Positions 18,725-27,539 of a DNA stretch of 59,439 bases are shown here, one piece after another. Numbering within the stretch: position 1 is the first letter of the stretch; every line of letters starts with the position of its first letter. The position numbers were made by a program, and so were the translations under genes. Below the pieces are notes generated by a model. That model had not been told where the DNA came from. It did no database searches and saw only the letters and a list, made by a program, of their open reading frames with translations. Source of the DNA: Paraplanobispora siamensis (GTDB lineage: Bacteria > Actinomycetota > Actinomycetes > Streptosporangiales > Streptosporangiaceae); the NCBI RefSeq assembly GCF_016863175.1, contig NZ_BOOJ01000003.1:1-59439 (forward strand). The letters are read 5' to 3'.

Positions 18725-20032
18725 ATGTCCAAGGTGAGAACCTGTGTGGCCGCTCTGGCCATGCTCGCGGCGCTGGCCGCCTGCGGGAGCACCGAGCCCG
18801 AGGCGGGCGGTCAGGCCGCCTCCGGCGGTCCCCGCGTGCTGAAGCTGTGGCACTACGAGAGCGCCGACGGCGCGATGGGCAAGGCCTGGGCTGAGGCGAT
18901 CAAGCAGTTCGAGGCCTCGCACCCCGGGGTCAAGGTCCAGTTCGAGGAGAAGGCGTTCGAGCAGATCCGCCAGTCGGCGGGCATGATCCTCAACTCGGAC
19001 GAGGCCCCGGACGTGATGGAGTACAACAAGGGCAACGCCACCGCCGGTCTGCTGTCCAAGCAGGGGCTGCTGACCGACCTGACGCCCGAGGTCACCAGGC
19101 GCGGCTGGGACAAGCTGCTCAGCCCGTCGCTGCAGACCACCGCCAAGTACGACGACCGGGGCATCATGGGCTCCGGCAAGTGGTTCGGCGTGCCGAACTA
19201 CGCCGAGTACGTGATGGTCTACTACAACAAGGACCTGTTCGAGAAGCACAAGGTCGAGGTCCCGACGACGTTCGACGAGTTCACCGCCGCCATGGACGAG
19301 TTCGTCAAGGACGGGGTGACCCCGCTGGCGGTCGGCGGCGCGGAGTACCCGGCCCAGCAGATCTTCTACCAGCTCGCCCTGTCCAAGGCGCAGCGGCCGT
19401 GGGTGGACGGCTTCCAGCTCTACAAGGGCAAGGTCGACTTCCACGGACCGGAGTTCACCTACGCGGCCGAGACCACGGCCGACTGGGTGGAGAAGGGCTA
19501 CATCGCCAAGGACTCGGCCGGGGTCAAGGCCGAGGACATGGGGGTGTCCTTCATGGGCGGCAAGTACCCGATCGTGATCACCGGCTCCTGGTGGTACGGC
19601 CGGTTCGCCTCCGAGATCAAGGACTTCGAGTGGGGTTCGTTCCTGTGGCCGGGCAACACCATGCACGCCGGATCGAGCGGGAACATCTGGGTGGTCCCGG
19701 AGAACGCCAAGAACAAGGACCTGGCCTACGACTTCATCGACATCACGATGAAGAAGGAGATCCAGAACCTGCTCGGCAACTCCGGGGGCATCCCGGTGGC
19801 CGCCGACCCCGCCGCGATCACCGACCCGAAGAACAAGGAGCTGATCGAGAACTTCACCAAGCTCTCGACGGGTGACGGGCTCGCGTTCTACCCCGACTGG
19901 CCCGCGCCGGGCTACTACGACGTGCTGGTCGCCGGGGTGCAGAACCTGATCAACGGCAGCAAGACGCCCTCCGCGGTGCTGGACGAGATCGCCGGGCCGT
20001 ACGAGGAGAACCTCGCCGACATCGGCAACTGA
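18725..20032 (+). CDS. Sugar ABC transporter substrate-binding lipoprotein
   Basis: The 435-residue protein has a lipoprotein signal (MSKVRTCVAALAMLAALAAC) with lipobox LAAC, then the family 1 solute-binding fold. LWHYESADGAMGKAWAEAIK is the first lobe motif, and the Trp/Tyr-rich middle (GSWWYGRFASE, about 295) suggests aromatic stacking on sugars. It captures an oligosaccharide outside the membrane and hands it to the two permeases that follow. The ATG at 18725 has GGAAGAGAG in front. It is 49 bp downstream of the alpha-xylosidase and in the same operon. The substrate, probably a xyloglucan oligomer, is inferred from neighbours. Confidence 0.92.
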   Translation: MSKVRTCVAALAMLAALAACGSTEPEAGGQAASGGPRVLKLWHYESADGAMGKAWAEAIKQFEASHPGVKVQFEEKAFEQIRQSAGMILNSDEAPDVMEYNKGNATAGLLSKQGLLTDLTPEVTRRGWDKLLSPSLQTTAKYDDRGIMGSGKWFGVPNYAEYVMVYYNKDLFEKHKVEVPTTFDEFTAAMDEFVKDGVTPLAVGGAEYPAQQIFYQLALSKAQRPWVDGFQLYKGKVDFHGPEFTYAAETTADWVEKGYIAKDSAGVKAEDMGVSFMGGKYPIVITGSWWYGRFASEIKDFEWGSFLWPGNTMHAGSSGNIWVVPENAKNKDLAYDFIDITMKKEIQNLLGNSGGIPVAADPAAITDPKNKELIENFTKLSTGDGLAFYPDWPAPGYYDVLVAGVQNLINGSKTPSAVLDEIAGPYEENLADIGN

Positions 20033-20085
20033 CCCTCTGACCGGCGACTGACGCCCGGATCGGCAACCGACACTCGGAGAGAAAG

Positions 20086-21030
20086 ATGGCAGTGCACGCT
20101 CCGGCCGCGCGGCCGAAGGCGGTCCGCGAGCCGGAGCCGCGCCCCCGGCGCCGCAGTACCGGTGGCTACTGGGTGTTCCTGCTGCCCAGCGCGGTGCTGT
20201 TCACCGCGGTGATCCTGGTGCCGTTCCTGATGAACATCGGGATCTCCTTCACCAGGTGGCAGGGGATCGGCGACCCGCGATGGCTCGGGATCGACAACTA
20301 CACGCGGCTGTTCGCCGACGAGCGCTTCTGGGCCTCGTTCCGCAACAACGTCGCGCTGATCGTGGCCATGGCGATCGTGCCCACGGTCGTCGGGCTGGTC
20401 CTGGCGGCGACCCTGTTCGACTACGTGGGCAAGAAGTTCGGCCCCCGTACGGCCAGCACCCTGCGGGCCGCCTACTACCTGCCGCAGGTGCTGCCGATCG
20501 CGATCGCCGGCATCGTCTGGGGATGGATCATGCATCCCCGGTACGGCGCGCTGAACGCCTTCCTGGGACTGTTCGGCGCGGAGCCGCGCAGCTGGCTGGG
20601 CGATCCCGGCTGGGCGCTGCCGAGCGTGATGCTGATCATGGTGTGGTTCCAGATCGGCTATCCCGTGGTCATCTTCATGGCGGGGCTGCAGCGGGTGGAC
20701 CCGGCGCTGTACGAGGCGGCGGAGATGGACGGGGCGTCGTGGTGGCGGCGGTTCTGGCACATCACGATCCCGCAGATCCGCCCGGAGATCTATGTGGTCC
20801 TGCTGACCTGCACGATCGCCGCGCTCAAGGTCTTCGGCCCGATCTTCGTGCTGACCCGCGGCGGCCCCGGCGGCGCCACGCTCGTGCCGTCGTACTTCAG
20901 CTACCAGAACTTCTTCGAGAAGGCCAACGTCGGGTACGGCGCCGCGATCGCGACCGTGCTCACCCTGGTGATCATCGCGGTCACGGTGTTCTTCCTGCGG
21001 ATCCAGGACAACGAGGACGGGCAATCATGA
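20086..21030 (+). CDS. Sugar ABC transporter permease (MalF/UgpA type)
   Basis: The 314-residue inner-membrane protein has six helices after an Arg/Pro-rich cytoplasmic start. The EAA loop that docks the ATPase reads YEAAEMDGASWWRRFWHITIPQIRP (about 206-230). It forms the channel with the next gene, whose ATG overlaps its stop (ATGA). The ATG at 20086 has GGAGAGAAAG just upstream. No ATPase gene is in the operon, as is common where a shared MsiK ATPase serves many importers. Confidence 0.93.
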   Translation: MAVHAPAARPKAVREPEPRPRRRSTGGYWVFLLPSAVLFTAVILVPFLMNIGISFTRWQGIGDPRWLGIDNYTRLFADERFWASFRNNVALIVAMAIVPTVVGLVLAATLFDYVGKKFGPRTASTLRAAYYLPQVLPIAIAGIVWGWIMHPRYGALNAFLGLFGAEPRSWLGDPGWALPSVMLIMVWFQIGYPVVIFMAGLQRVDPALYEAAEMDGASWWRRFWHITIPQIRPEIYVVLLTCTIAALKVFGPIFVLTRGGPGGATLVPSYFSYQNFFEKANVGYGAAIATVLTLVIIAVTVFFLRIQDNEDGQS

Positions 21031-21842
21031 TCCGGAAGTACTCGGTCCTGGTCTCGCTGGCCGTGCTGGCCGTCGTGATGCTGGTGCCGTTCGTCATCGT
21101 CACCCTCAACGCGGTGCGCTCCCCGCAGGACTACTCCGCGAACGGGCCGCTGAGCCTGCCCGACGGTCTCTACTTCGACGGGATCGTGGAGTTCTGGAAC
21201 CGGGTCGACTTCGGCGGCAAGCTCTGGAACAGCCTGGTGATCAGCGGCTCGGTGGCGGTGCTCGCGGTGATCCTGTCGGTGCTCAACGCCTACGCGCTCG
21301 GCATCGGCCGGGTGCGCGGACGGGTCTGGATCCTGGTCGTCTTCCTGGTGGCCAACACGCTGCCGCAGGAGGCGCTGGTCTATCCGCTGTACTACCTGTC
21401 GAAGCAGGCCGGGCTCTACGACAGCAGGCTCGGGGTGATCATCATCTTCACGGTGATCCAGAGCGCGTTCGGCACCTACCTGCTCGCCTCGGTCCTCGGC
21501 CGGTTCCCGCACGAGATCCTGGAGGCCGCCGCGATCGACGGGGCCGGCAAGTGGCGGGCGCTGTGGCGGATCGTGGTCCCGATCAGCCGCCCGACGCTCT
21601 CCGTGCTGCTGATCTTCTTCTTCATCTGGACCTGGAACGAGTTCTTCCTCCCGCTGGTCTTCCTGATCTCCAACGAGAACCAGACCGTCCCCGTCGCGCT
21701 GGGCGTGCTCCAGGGGGACAAGATGATGGACGCCACCATGTCGAGCGCCTCGGCGCTGCTCGGCATCCTGCCCGCGGTCGTCTTCTTCCTGATCTTCCAG
21801 CGCACCCTGACCCGCGGCGTGACCGTGGGCGCGATCAAGTAG
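21027..21842 (+). CDS. Sugar ABC transporter permease (MalG/UgpE type)
   Basis: The 271-residue membrane protein starts at the ATG that overlaps the previous stop codon by 4 bp. The helices are followed by the EAA loop LEAAAIDGAGKWRALWRIVVPISRP (about 164-188). The C-terminal TLTRGVTVGAIK is the typical family end. It pairs with the preceding permease. The 44 bp to the GH3 gene hold a LacI-type operator, so the GH3 has its own control. Confidence 0.93.
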   Translation: MIRKYSVLVSLAVLAVVMLVPFVIVTLNAVRSPQDYSANGPLSLPDGLYFDGIVEFWNRVDFGGKLWNSLVISGSVAVLAVILSVLNAYALGIGRVRGRVWILVVFLVANTLPQEALVYPLYYLSKQAGLYDSRLGVIIIFTVIQSAFGTYLLASVLGRFPHEILEAAAIDGAGKWRALWRIVVPISRPTLSVLLIFFFIWTWNEFFLPLVFLISNENQTVPVALGVLQGDKMMDATMSSASALLGILPAVVFFLIFQRTLTRGVTVGAIK

Positions 21843-21852
21843 CGACCGAGTG

Positions 21853-21866
21853 TCCAAGCGCTTCGA
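21853..21866. promoter_or_regulatory. LacI-type operator before the secreted GH3 gene
   Basis: TCCAAGCGCTTCGA differs in one base from the perfect palindrome TCGAAGCGCTTCGA found twice before the other GH3 gene at 31977 and 32015. It lies 20 bp upstream of the GH3 start. Confidence 0.7.
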
Positions 21867-21886
21867 ATCCCTGACCTGGAGGCGCA

Positions 21887-24811
21887 ATGCCCTTTCCCAA
21901 GCCCGCCGCGGCGGCGGCCGTACTCGCTCTGACCCTGGGGTTATGTGCGGCGCCGGCGCACGCGGATCCGCAGTATCCCTTCCGTGACCCGGCGCTCCCG
22001 CTCCAGCAGCGGATCGACGACCTGCTGGGCCGGCTGACCCTGGCCGAGAAGGTCTCCTGGCTCCACCAGTACCAGCCCGCGGTGGAGCGGCTCGGCATCG
22101 GGCTGTTCAAGACCGGGACCGAGGCGCTGCACGGCGTCGCGTGGTCCACCGACATCGACGACGGCGGCAGCGTCGTCACCGCGCGCGGCACGGTCTTCCC
22201 GCAGGCCGTCGGCCTGGCCAGCACCTGGAACCCGGACCTGATCGAGAAGGTCGGCTCCGTCGTCGGCGACGAGGCGCGCGGCTACCACTCCGAGAACCCC
22301 CGGCTGTGGGGCCTGCAGCTGTGGGCGCCGGTGGTCAACCTGCTGCGCGACCCGCGCTGGGGACGCAACGAGGAGGGCTACTCCGAGGACCCGCTGCTGA
22401 CCGGGGCGATCTCCACCGCGTACGGCCGGGGCATCCAGGGCGACGACCCCGACCACCTCAAGGCCGCCCCGGTGCTCAAGCACTACATGGCCAACAACAA
22501 CGAGATCCGCCGGGACACCACCAACTCCAGCCTGCGGCCGCGGGTCATGAACGAGTACGAGATCCCGGCGTTCAAGACCGCGATCTCGGCCGACGCCGCC
22601 ACCGGCGTGATGACCGCCTACAACCTGGTCAACGGCCGCCCGGCCACGGTCACCGACCTGAACTCCGGCATCCGCAGGTGGACGGACCGGACCCTGTTCA
22701 CCGTCTCCGACGCCGGCGGGCCCAACAACCTCACCGGCTCGCAGCAGTACTTCGCCACCAGGCCCGAGGCCGCCGCGGCGATGATCAAGGCCGGGGTCGA
22801 CAGCTTCACCGTGGACGACACCAACGGCGCCCCGACCGTCGCCTCGGTCGACGCCGCCCTCGCCCAGGGGCTGCTCACCGAGGCCGACATCGACCGGACG
22901 GTGCGCAACATCCTCAGCGTGCGCTTCCGGCTGGGCGAGTTCGACCCGGACGGCGGGCCGTACGGGAAGATCACCAAGGCGGTGGTGGACAGCCCCGCGC
23001 ACCGCGCGCTGAACCGGCGCACCGCCGCCGAGGCGATGGTGCTGCTCAAGAACTCCCGCGGGGCACTGCCGCTCGACCCGGCCAGGAAGGTGGCGGTCAT
23101 CGGCCCGCTGGCCAGGACCCTCTACACCGACTGGTACTCGGGCAAGCCGCCCTACCAGGTCACCCCGTTCGACGGGATCAAGGAGCGGGTCCCGGCCGCC
23201 GTCGGCACCGAGGCCGCCGACCGGATCGCGCTCAAGGCCGACGGGAAGTACCTGACCGCCGGGACCGGTGCGGGCGCCGACCTGAAGCTCTCCGGGACCA
23301 CGGCGGGGGAGACCGAGCAGTTCGACGTCTTCGACTGGGGCGAGGGCGTCGTGACGCTGCGCAGCGTCGCCAACGGCAAGTACGTCAGCCGCGCCAACTG
23401 GTCCACCCTGGTCAACAACCAGGACCAGCCCACCGGCTGGTTCGTCCAGGAGCAGTTCAAGCTGGAGGCCCAGGCCGACGGCACGACGCTGCTGCGCTAC
23501 GCCGGCTACGAGACCGCCGAGCCGTGGTTCGGCCCGAACGTCTATGTGAAGGCCGCCGCCGACGGCACGCTCTCGCTCACCACCGCCGACGGCGCCACCC
23601 GGTTCACCAAGGAGATCGTGCGCAGCGGGATCGCCGAGGCCGTCGAGGCGGCCGAGAGCGCCGACGTGGCGGTGGTCGTGGTCGGCAGCATGCCGTTCAT
23701 CAACGGCCGCGAGGCCCACGACCGCACCGACCTGAACCTCGCCGCGGGCCAGCAGGCCCTGGTCGAGGCCGTGCACAGGGCCAACCCCGACACCGTGGTG
23801 GTCCTGGAGAACAGCTACCCGACGACGATCGACGCGCTCCAGGAGAAGGTCCCGGCGATCCTGTGGACCACCCACGCGGGCGCCGAGACCGGCCGCGCCC
23901 TGGCCGACATCCTGTACGGCACCGCCAACCCGGCCGGGCGCCTGACCCAGACCTGGCCCCGCGCGGGGGCGAAGCTCCCCGACATCCTCGACTACGACAT
24001 CATCAAGACCGGCTCGACGTACCTGTACTCCGAGGACAAACCGCTGTACGCCTTCGGACACGGCCTGAGCTACACCACCTTCGGCTACCAGGGGCTGCGG
24101 GCGGTGCGCGACGGCGACGGCCACCGGGTGAGCGTGAAGGTCACCAACACCGGGTCCCGGGCCGGTGACGAGGTCGTGCAGCTCTACACCCACCAGCACA
24201 GCTCGCGGGTGAAGCAGCCGGTCAGGCAACTGCGCGGCTTCGAGCGGGTGAGCCTGGCGCCGGGCGGGTCGAAGACGGTGACGTTCCGGGTGAAGACCGC
24301 CGACCTGGCGCTGTGGGACGTCACCCGGAACCGATTCGCGGTCGAGCCGTCCACCCACGACGTGCTCGTCGGCTCGGCCTCCGACCGCATCCGCCAGCGG
24401 ACCACGATCCGGGTGGACGGCGAGCGCATCCCCGCCCGCGACCTGACGAGGCCCACCCGGGCCGCCGACTTCGACGACCACTCCGGCGCCGAGCTGGTGG
24501 ACGAGACGAAGACGAGCGGGGACGCGGTGGCGCTGTCCTCCGGTGAGTGGCTCGCCTTCTCCGGCGCCGACCTCGGCCGGGGCGTCACCGGGATCACCCT
24601 CGGCGTCGCGGCCGCAACGGCCTCGTCGGTGGAGGTCCGCCAGGGCTCGCCGACGGGCAGGCTCCTCGGCACGGTCACGGTGCCCGCCACCGGCGGCGTC
24701 TACCGGTGGGGTACGGCTGCCGGCGCACTCTCCAGGGCGTCCGGCAGACAGGACGTCTATCTCGTCGCCCGGGGAGACCTGCGGCTCAAGGAACTGGTCC
24801 TGACCCGTTGA
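21887..24811 (+). CDS. Secreted GH3 glycosidase with fascin-like insert, Fn3-like and CBM6-like domains
   Basis: The 974-residue protein has a signal peptide (MPFPKPAAAAAVLALTLGLC, cleavage near AHA). The GH3 N-domain contains DPRWGRNEEGYSEDP (near 161) and the nucleophile Asp in TVSDAGG (near 274). Residues about 445-575 form an inserted beta-trefoil/fascin-like module (ADGKYLTAGTG, NGKYVSRANW). The GH3 C-domain resumes with DVAVVVVGSMPFINGRE. A fibronectin-III-like domain (about 735-815) and a C-terminal CBM6-like module (GEWLAFSGADLG, PTGRLLGTVTVPATGG) follow. It probably acts on beta-glucosides or beta-xylosides outside the cell; specificity is not decided by sequence. A paralogue without signal peptide lies at 32053. 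Confidence 0.88.
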   Translation: MPFPKPAAAAAVLALTLGLCAAPAHADPQYPFRDPALPLQQRIDDLLGRLTLAEKVSWLHQYQPAVERLGIGLFKTGTEALHGVAWSTDIDDGGSVVTARGTVFPQAVGLASTWNPDLIEKVGSVVGDEARGYHSENPRLWGLQLWAPVVNLLRDPRWGRNEEGYSEDPLLTGAISTAYGRGIQGDDPDHLKAAPVLKHYMANNNEIRRDTTNSSLRPRVMNEYEIPAFKTAISADAATGVMTAYNLVNGRPATVTDLNSGIRRWTDRTLFTVSDAGGPNNLTGSQQYFATRPEAAAAMIKAGVDSFTVDDTNGAPTVASVDAALAQGLLTEADIDRTVRNILSVRFRLGEFDPDGGPYGKITKAVVDSPAHRALNRRTAAEAMVLLKNSRGALPLDPARKVAVIGPLARTLYTDWYSGKPPYQVTPFDGIKERVPAAVGTEAADRIALKADGKYLTAGTGAGADLKLSGTTAGETEQFDVFDWGEGVVTLRSVANGKYVSRANWSTLVNNQDQPTGWFVQEQFKLEAQADGTTLLRYAGYETAEPWFGPNVYVKAAADGTLSLTTADGATRFTKEIVRSGIAEAVEAAESADVAVVVVGSMPFINGREAHDRTDLNLAAGQQALVEAVHRANPDTVVVLENSYPTTIDALQEKVPAILWTTHAGAETGRALADILYGTANPAGRLTQTWPRAGAKLPDILDYDIIKTGSTYLYSEDKPLYAFGHGLSYTTFGYQGLRAVRDGDGHRVSVKVTNTGSRAGDEVVQLYTHQHSSRVKQPVRQLRGFERVSLAPGGSKTVTFRVKTADLALWDVTRNRFAVEPSTHDVLVGSASDRIRQRTTIRVDGERIPARDLTRPTRAADFDDHSGAELVDETKTSGDAVALSSGEWLAFSGADLGRGVTGITLGVAAATASSVEVRQGSPTGRLLGTVTVPATGGVYRWGTAAGALSRASGRQDVYLVARGDLRLKELVLTR

Positions 24812-24823
24812 CCTTCCGCCTCC

Positions 24824-24868
24824 GCCGTACGGCCCGCGTCCCCTCCACCGGGGCGCGGGCCGTACGGC
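24824..24868 (+). terminator. Strong terminator hairpin behind the secreted GH3
   Basis: GCCGTACGGCCCGCG (24824-24838) pairs perfectly with CGCGGGCCGTACGGC (24854-24868) as a 15 bp stem, and the loop itself contains CCCC/GGGG. It sits 12 bp behind the GH3 stop. It closes the GH31-importer-GH3 block and separates it from the hsp20 promoter. Confidence 0.8.
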
Positions 24869-24900
24869 CGTCCGGGCCCGAAAAAATCTCGGGAAGACAG

Positions 24901-24945
24901 TTGCATCTTCTGGCGGCGATAACTTATAACTCTATTAAGAGGTTT
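24901..24945 (+). promoter_or_regulatory. Promoter of the hsp20 gene with AT-rich inverted repeat
   Basis: TTGCAT (24901-24906) and TATAAC (24925-24930) are spaced by 18 bp like a vegetative promoter. Just after the -10 lies AACTCTATTAAGAGGTT (24929-24945), a small inverted repeat. This is the most AT-rich stretch nearby. It may be the operator of the MerR-like protein encoded downstream; it does not match the known HspR element CTTGAGT-N7-ACTCAAG. Confidence 0.5.
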
Positions 24946-24997
24946 TCGAGAAGGCAGGCGTGAGGAAACCTGCCAGGTCCAACGGAGGTGGTTACCG

Positions 24998-25444
24998 ATG
25001 CTGCTGACGTCGATCGACCCGTTCGTTCAGGAGTTCGACCGTCAGTTCGACCGGCTCACGCGACAGGCCCTCGGGTGGCGTGAGGGCAGCGCGGGTTCGG
25101 CCATGCCTCTGGACGGCGTCCGCCGCAAGGACGACGTCCTCCTCAAGTTCGACCTGCCCGGCATCGACCCCGACTCGATCGAGGTCACCGTCGACCGCGG
25201 GGTGCTGTCGGTGAGCGCCCGCCGCGAAGAGGAGTACGGCGAGGACGAGCGCGTGTTCGTGCGCGAGCGCCAGATGGGCACCTTCACCCGCCGGGTCTAC
25301 CTGTCCGAGCACCTCGACAGCGAGAAGATCGACGCCGCCTACTCCAACGGCGTCCTCGCGGTGCGCATCCCGGTGATCGAGAAGGCGAAGCCCCGCAAGA
25401 TCGAGATTCAGAAGTCGTCCGGCCAGAAGTCGATCAGCGTCTGA
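24998..25444 (+). CDS. Small heat-shock protein Hsp20/alpha-crystallin
   Basis: The 148-residue protein has the alpha-crystallin domain from DDVLLKFDLPGIDPDSIEVT (about 44-63) through the family motif VYLSEHLDSEKIDAAYSNGVLAVRIP (about 101-126). The C-terminal tail contains RKIEIQ. It is an ATP-independent holdase that binds unfolding proteins in the cytoplasm. The start is the ATG after a GGAGGTGG ribosome-binding site. It is followed at 108 bp by a MerR/HspR-like gene, a common stress-response pair. Its place inside the sugar island looks unrelated in function. Confidence 0.95.
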   Translation: MLLTSIDPFVQEFDRQFDRLTRQALGWREGSAGSAMPLDGVRRKDDVLLKFDLPGIDPDSIEVTVDRGVLSVSARREEEYGEDERVFVRERQMGTFTRRVYLSEHLDSEKIDAAYSNGVLAVRIPVIEKAKPRKIEIQKSSGQKSISV

Positions 25445-25552
25445 CGGAGCCGCGACGGGGTGGGCGCCGCAGTCCGGGCGCCCGCCCCGTCGGCGTTCCG
25501 TCGGCTCCGGTTCGGCAAGTCCCGCCGGCCTGCGCCGGGAAAGAGAGTGACC

Positions 25553-25867
25553 ATGGTCCGCCTGCCCTTCGACGACGAACACGCGCCGCTGTACTCCGTC
25601 GGCCAGGTGGCCGACATGCTCGACGTTCAGCAGGCGTTCCTGCGTCGCCTCGACGAGCACGACGTGGTCCGCCCCTCCCGCTCGTCCGGCGGTCAGCGTC
25701 GCTACAGCCGCCACGAGATCGGCGCCGTCCAGGACGCCGTCCGCCTCGTCGGCGAGGGCATGAGCCTCGTCGCCGTCCGCCGCATCTTCGAACTGGAACA
25801 GCAGGTCCGTGAACTGAAAGCCGAACTGGCCCGCGAACGCGCCACCCGAGCCGCACGCGGGGAATGA
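25553..25867 (+). CDS. MerR-family regulator, HspR-like
   Basis: The 104-residue protein has the MerR winged helix: YSVGQVADMLDVQQAFLRRLDEHDVVRPSRS and GGQRRYSRHEIGAVQDAVRLVGEGMSLV. A coiled-coil dimerisation helix (IFELEQQVRELKAELARER) follows. There is no ligand domain, as in HspR repressors. It likely represses the hsp20 gene just upstream. The ATG at 25553 was chosen as the first start before the helix-turn-helix with a purine-rich GAAAGAGAG in front. Confidence 0.87.
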   Translation: MVRLPFDDEHAPLYSVGQVADMLDVQQAFLRRLDEHDVVRPSRSSGGQRRYSRHEIGAVQDAVRLVGEGMSLVAVRRIFELEQQVRELKAELARERATRAARGE

Positions 25868-25897
25868 TCGCCGCATCTGCGGACGGTCCGGGGCGGC

Positions 25898-26308
25898 TCA
25901 GGAGATGCGGATGTCGCGTTGCCGGAGCTCGGTCATGACCGTTGAGACCGTGACGAAGTCGTTGTCGACGTGAAGCAGGGTGAGTTCATGGTGGACGGCG
26001 GTCGCGCAGAGCAGGAGGTCGATCGCCCCTGCTGAGCGATGTTGGCCCTTCAGGGTGAGTTTGTACTGTGCCTGCTCGGCCCAGCGCCATGCGTTCTTGG
26101 GAACGGCGGCGAGCTGACACAGATCGTTCAGCTCCGTCTCCAGTTCGTCCCGATGATCCGGGCCGGTCGCCGAGTAGAGGAACTCCGTGCGAGTGGGTTC
26201 GCAGATGCTCAGCGCTCTGGAGGTGATGCGGTCCGCCCAGGCTTCCTGTGTCTCCGGCGTGCGGAGGAGGTGCCATAGGGCGGAGGTGTCGATGAGGTAA
26301 CCCGTCAA
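25898..26308 (-). CDS. vapC: VapC-type PIN-domain ribonuclease toxin
   Basis: The 136-residue protein has the four acidic positions of PIN nucleases: Asp7 (YLIDTSAL), Glu42 (RTEFLYSA), Asp97 (GAIDLLLCATA) and Asp115/117 (HVDNDF). They chelate Mg2+ to cleave RNA. Its ATG overlaps the stop of the antitoxin gene (26305-26308), so the pair is translationally coupled. It is intact. It sits between the hsp20 pair and the second importer. Confidence 0.93.
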   Translation of the reverse strand: MTGYLIDTSALWHLLRTPETQEAWADRITSRALSICEPTRTEFLYSATGPDHRDELETELNDLCQLAAVPKNAWRWAEQAQYKLTLKGQHRSAGAIDLLLCATAVHHELTLLHVDNDFVTVSTVMTELRQRDIRIS

Positions 26309-26538
26309 GAGAAGGCGTCCTTGCGCGCGCGCTTGGCCTGCTCGTGGGCCGAGATGGCCTCGTCGAACTCTCCGCGCGCCGCTCGGGCGGAGAGCTTCTC
26401 GAGCGCCTCGATGCGCTTGATGCGGGCTACGTATTCCCGCAGAGCCGCATTCACGGTGTCCTTCTTCGTAGTGGTGCCGAGGATGCGCATGGCCTCGGCG
26501 AGGGCCTCGTCGTCGATGTCGATCTGGGTGACGCTCAC
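26305..26538 (-). CDS. vapB: VapB-type antitoxin
   Basis: This is a 77-residue ribbon-helix-helix protein: TQIDIDDEALAEAMRILG then TTKKDTVNAALREYVARIKR. The charged C-terminal tail would wrap around VapC. The GTG at 26538 was chosen because AAAGGAGG lies 7 bp upstream. The AT-rich ACCTATAAACATATTGTACA region just before it (26558-26577) is the likely autoregulated promoter. Confidence 0.92.
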   Translation of the reverse strand: MSVTQIDIDDEALAEAMRILGTTTKKDTVNAALREYVARIKRIEALEKLSARAARGEFDEAISAHEQAKRARKDAFS

Positions 26539-26636
26539 GTGCGCCCTCCTTTGTTGGTCACCTATAAACATATTGTACATCGGCACCATTGACTCAGGGG
26601 TGACACCGTGAAAGCGGATGCATGGGCTGGCGGGAA

Positions 26637-27539
26637 TCAGCCCTTTACGGCGCCGATGATGACGCCCTTGGTGAAGTGGCGCTGGACGAAGGGGTAGACG
26701 AACAGCACGGGGAGCAGTGCGACCACCACGATGGCCATCTGCAGGGCCAGGCTGGGCGGGAGGGCCTGGCCGCCGGCGACGGTGGCCTCGCTGCTCTGGC
26801 CGACGACCAGGGCCTGGCCCTGGAGCACGTACTGCCGGAGCACCACCTGCAGCGGCCACTTGGCGTTGTCGTTCAGGTAGAGCACGGCGTTGAAGAACGA
26901 GTTCCAGTAGCCGACCGCGTAGAACAGGCCGATGACCGCGGTGACGCCCTTGGACATCGGCAGCACGATCCGCCACAGGATGCGGAACTCGCTCGCGCCG
27001 TCGATGCGGGCGCTGTCGGTCACCTCCGCGGGGATGTTCATGAAGAAGGCCCGCATGACCACGAGGTTGAACGCGCTGACCGCGCCGGGCAGGATCAGCG
27101 ACCAGTACGAGTCGATCAGGCCCAGCGAGCTGACGAGCAGATAGTTCGGCACGATGCCGGGCCCGAACAGGAACGTCATCAGGATGAGGAAGAGCATCGG
27201 CCGGTGCAGCAGCGAGCCCGGCCGCGACAGGCCGTAGGCGGCCAGGACGGTGACCGAGAGGCTGATCGCGGTGCCGACGCCGGTCACGCCGAGACTGACC
27301 AGGACGGACCTGGTCACCACGCCGCCGGCGAACAGCTGCTCGTAGGCGGCGAGGGACAGCTCACCGGGTACGGTGACCAGCCCGCCCGCCGCCGAGACCG
27401 CCTCCTGGGTGGAGAGGCTGGTCAGCACGACCATGTAGAGCGGGAAGAGGACGGCCACCGCGATGAACGTCAGGACGGCGCCTTTGAGGAGGGTTCCGGC
27501 GCGGCTGGGGCGCTCGGCCCAGGCGGGTAGCGTTGTCAT
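26637..27539 (-). CDS. Sugar ABC transporter permease (YtcP type)
   Basis: The 300-residue membrane protein has six helices and the EAA loop TDSARIDGASEFRILWRIVLPMSKG (near 180). The C-terminal FVQRHFTKGVIIGAVKG is typical of the YtcP half of polysaccharide-oligomer importers. The ATG at 27539 overlaps the stop codon of the LplB-like partner. No ATPase gene follows; the operon ends here, and the next gene downstream is the separate vapBC pair. Confidence 0.92.
   Translation of the reverse strand: MTTLPAWAERPSRAGTLLKGAVLTFIAVAVLFPLYMVVLTSLSTQEAVSAAGGLVTVPGELSLAAYEQLFAGGVVTRSVLVSLGVTGVGTAISLSVTVLAAYGLSRPGSLLHRPMLFLILMTFLFGPGIVPNYLLVSSLGLIDSYWSLILPGAVSAFNLVVMRAFFMNIPAEVTDSARIDGASEFRILWRIVLPMSKGVTAVIGLFYAVGYWNSFFNAVLYLNDNAKWPLQVVLRQYVLQGQALVVGQSSEATVAGGQALPPSLALQMAIVVVALLPVLFVYPFVQRHFTKGVIIGAVKG

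Noticed and set aside
24901-24960. Classical HspR element before hsp20
   Set aside because: The CTTGAGT-N7-ACTCAAG pattern is not found; only an unrelated short inverted repeat is present.
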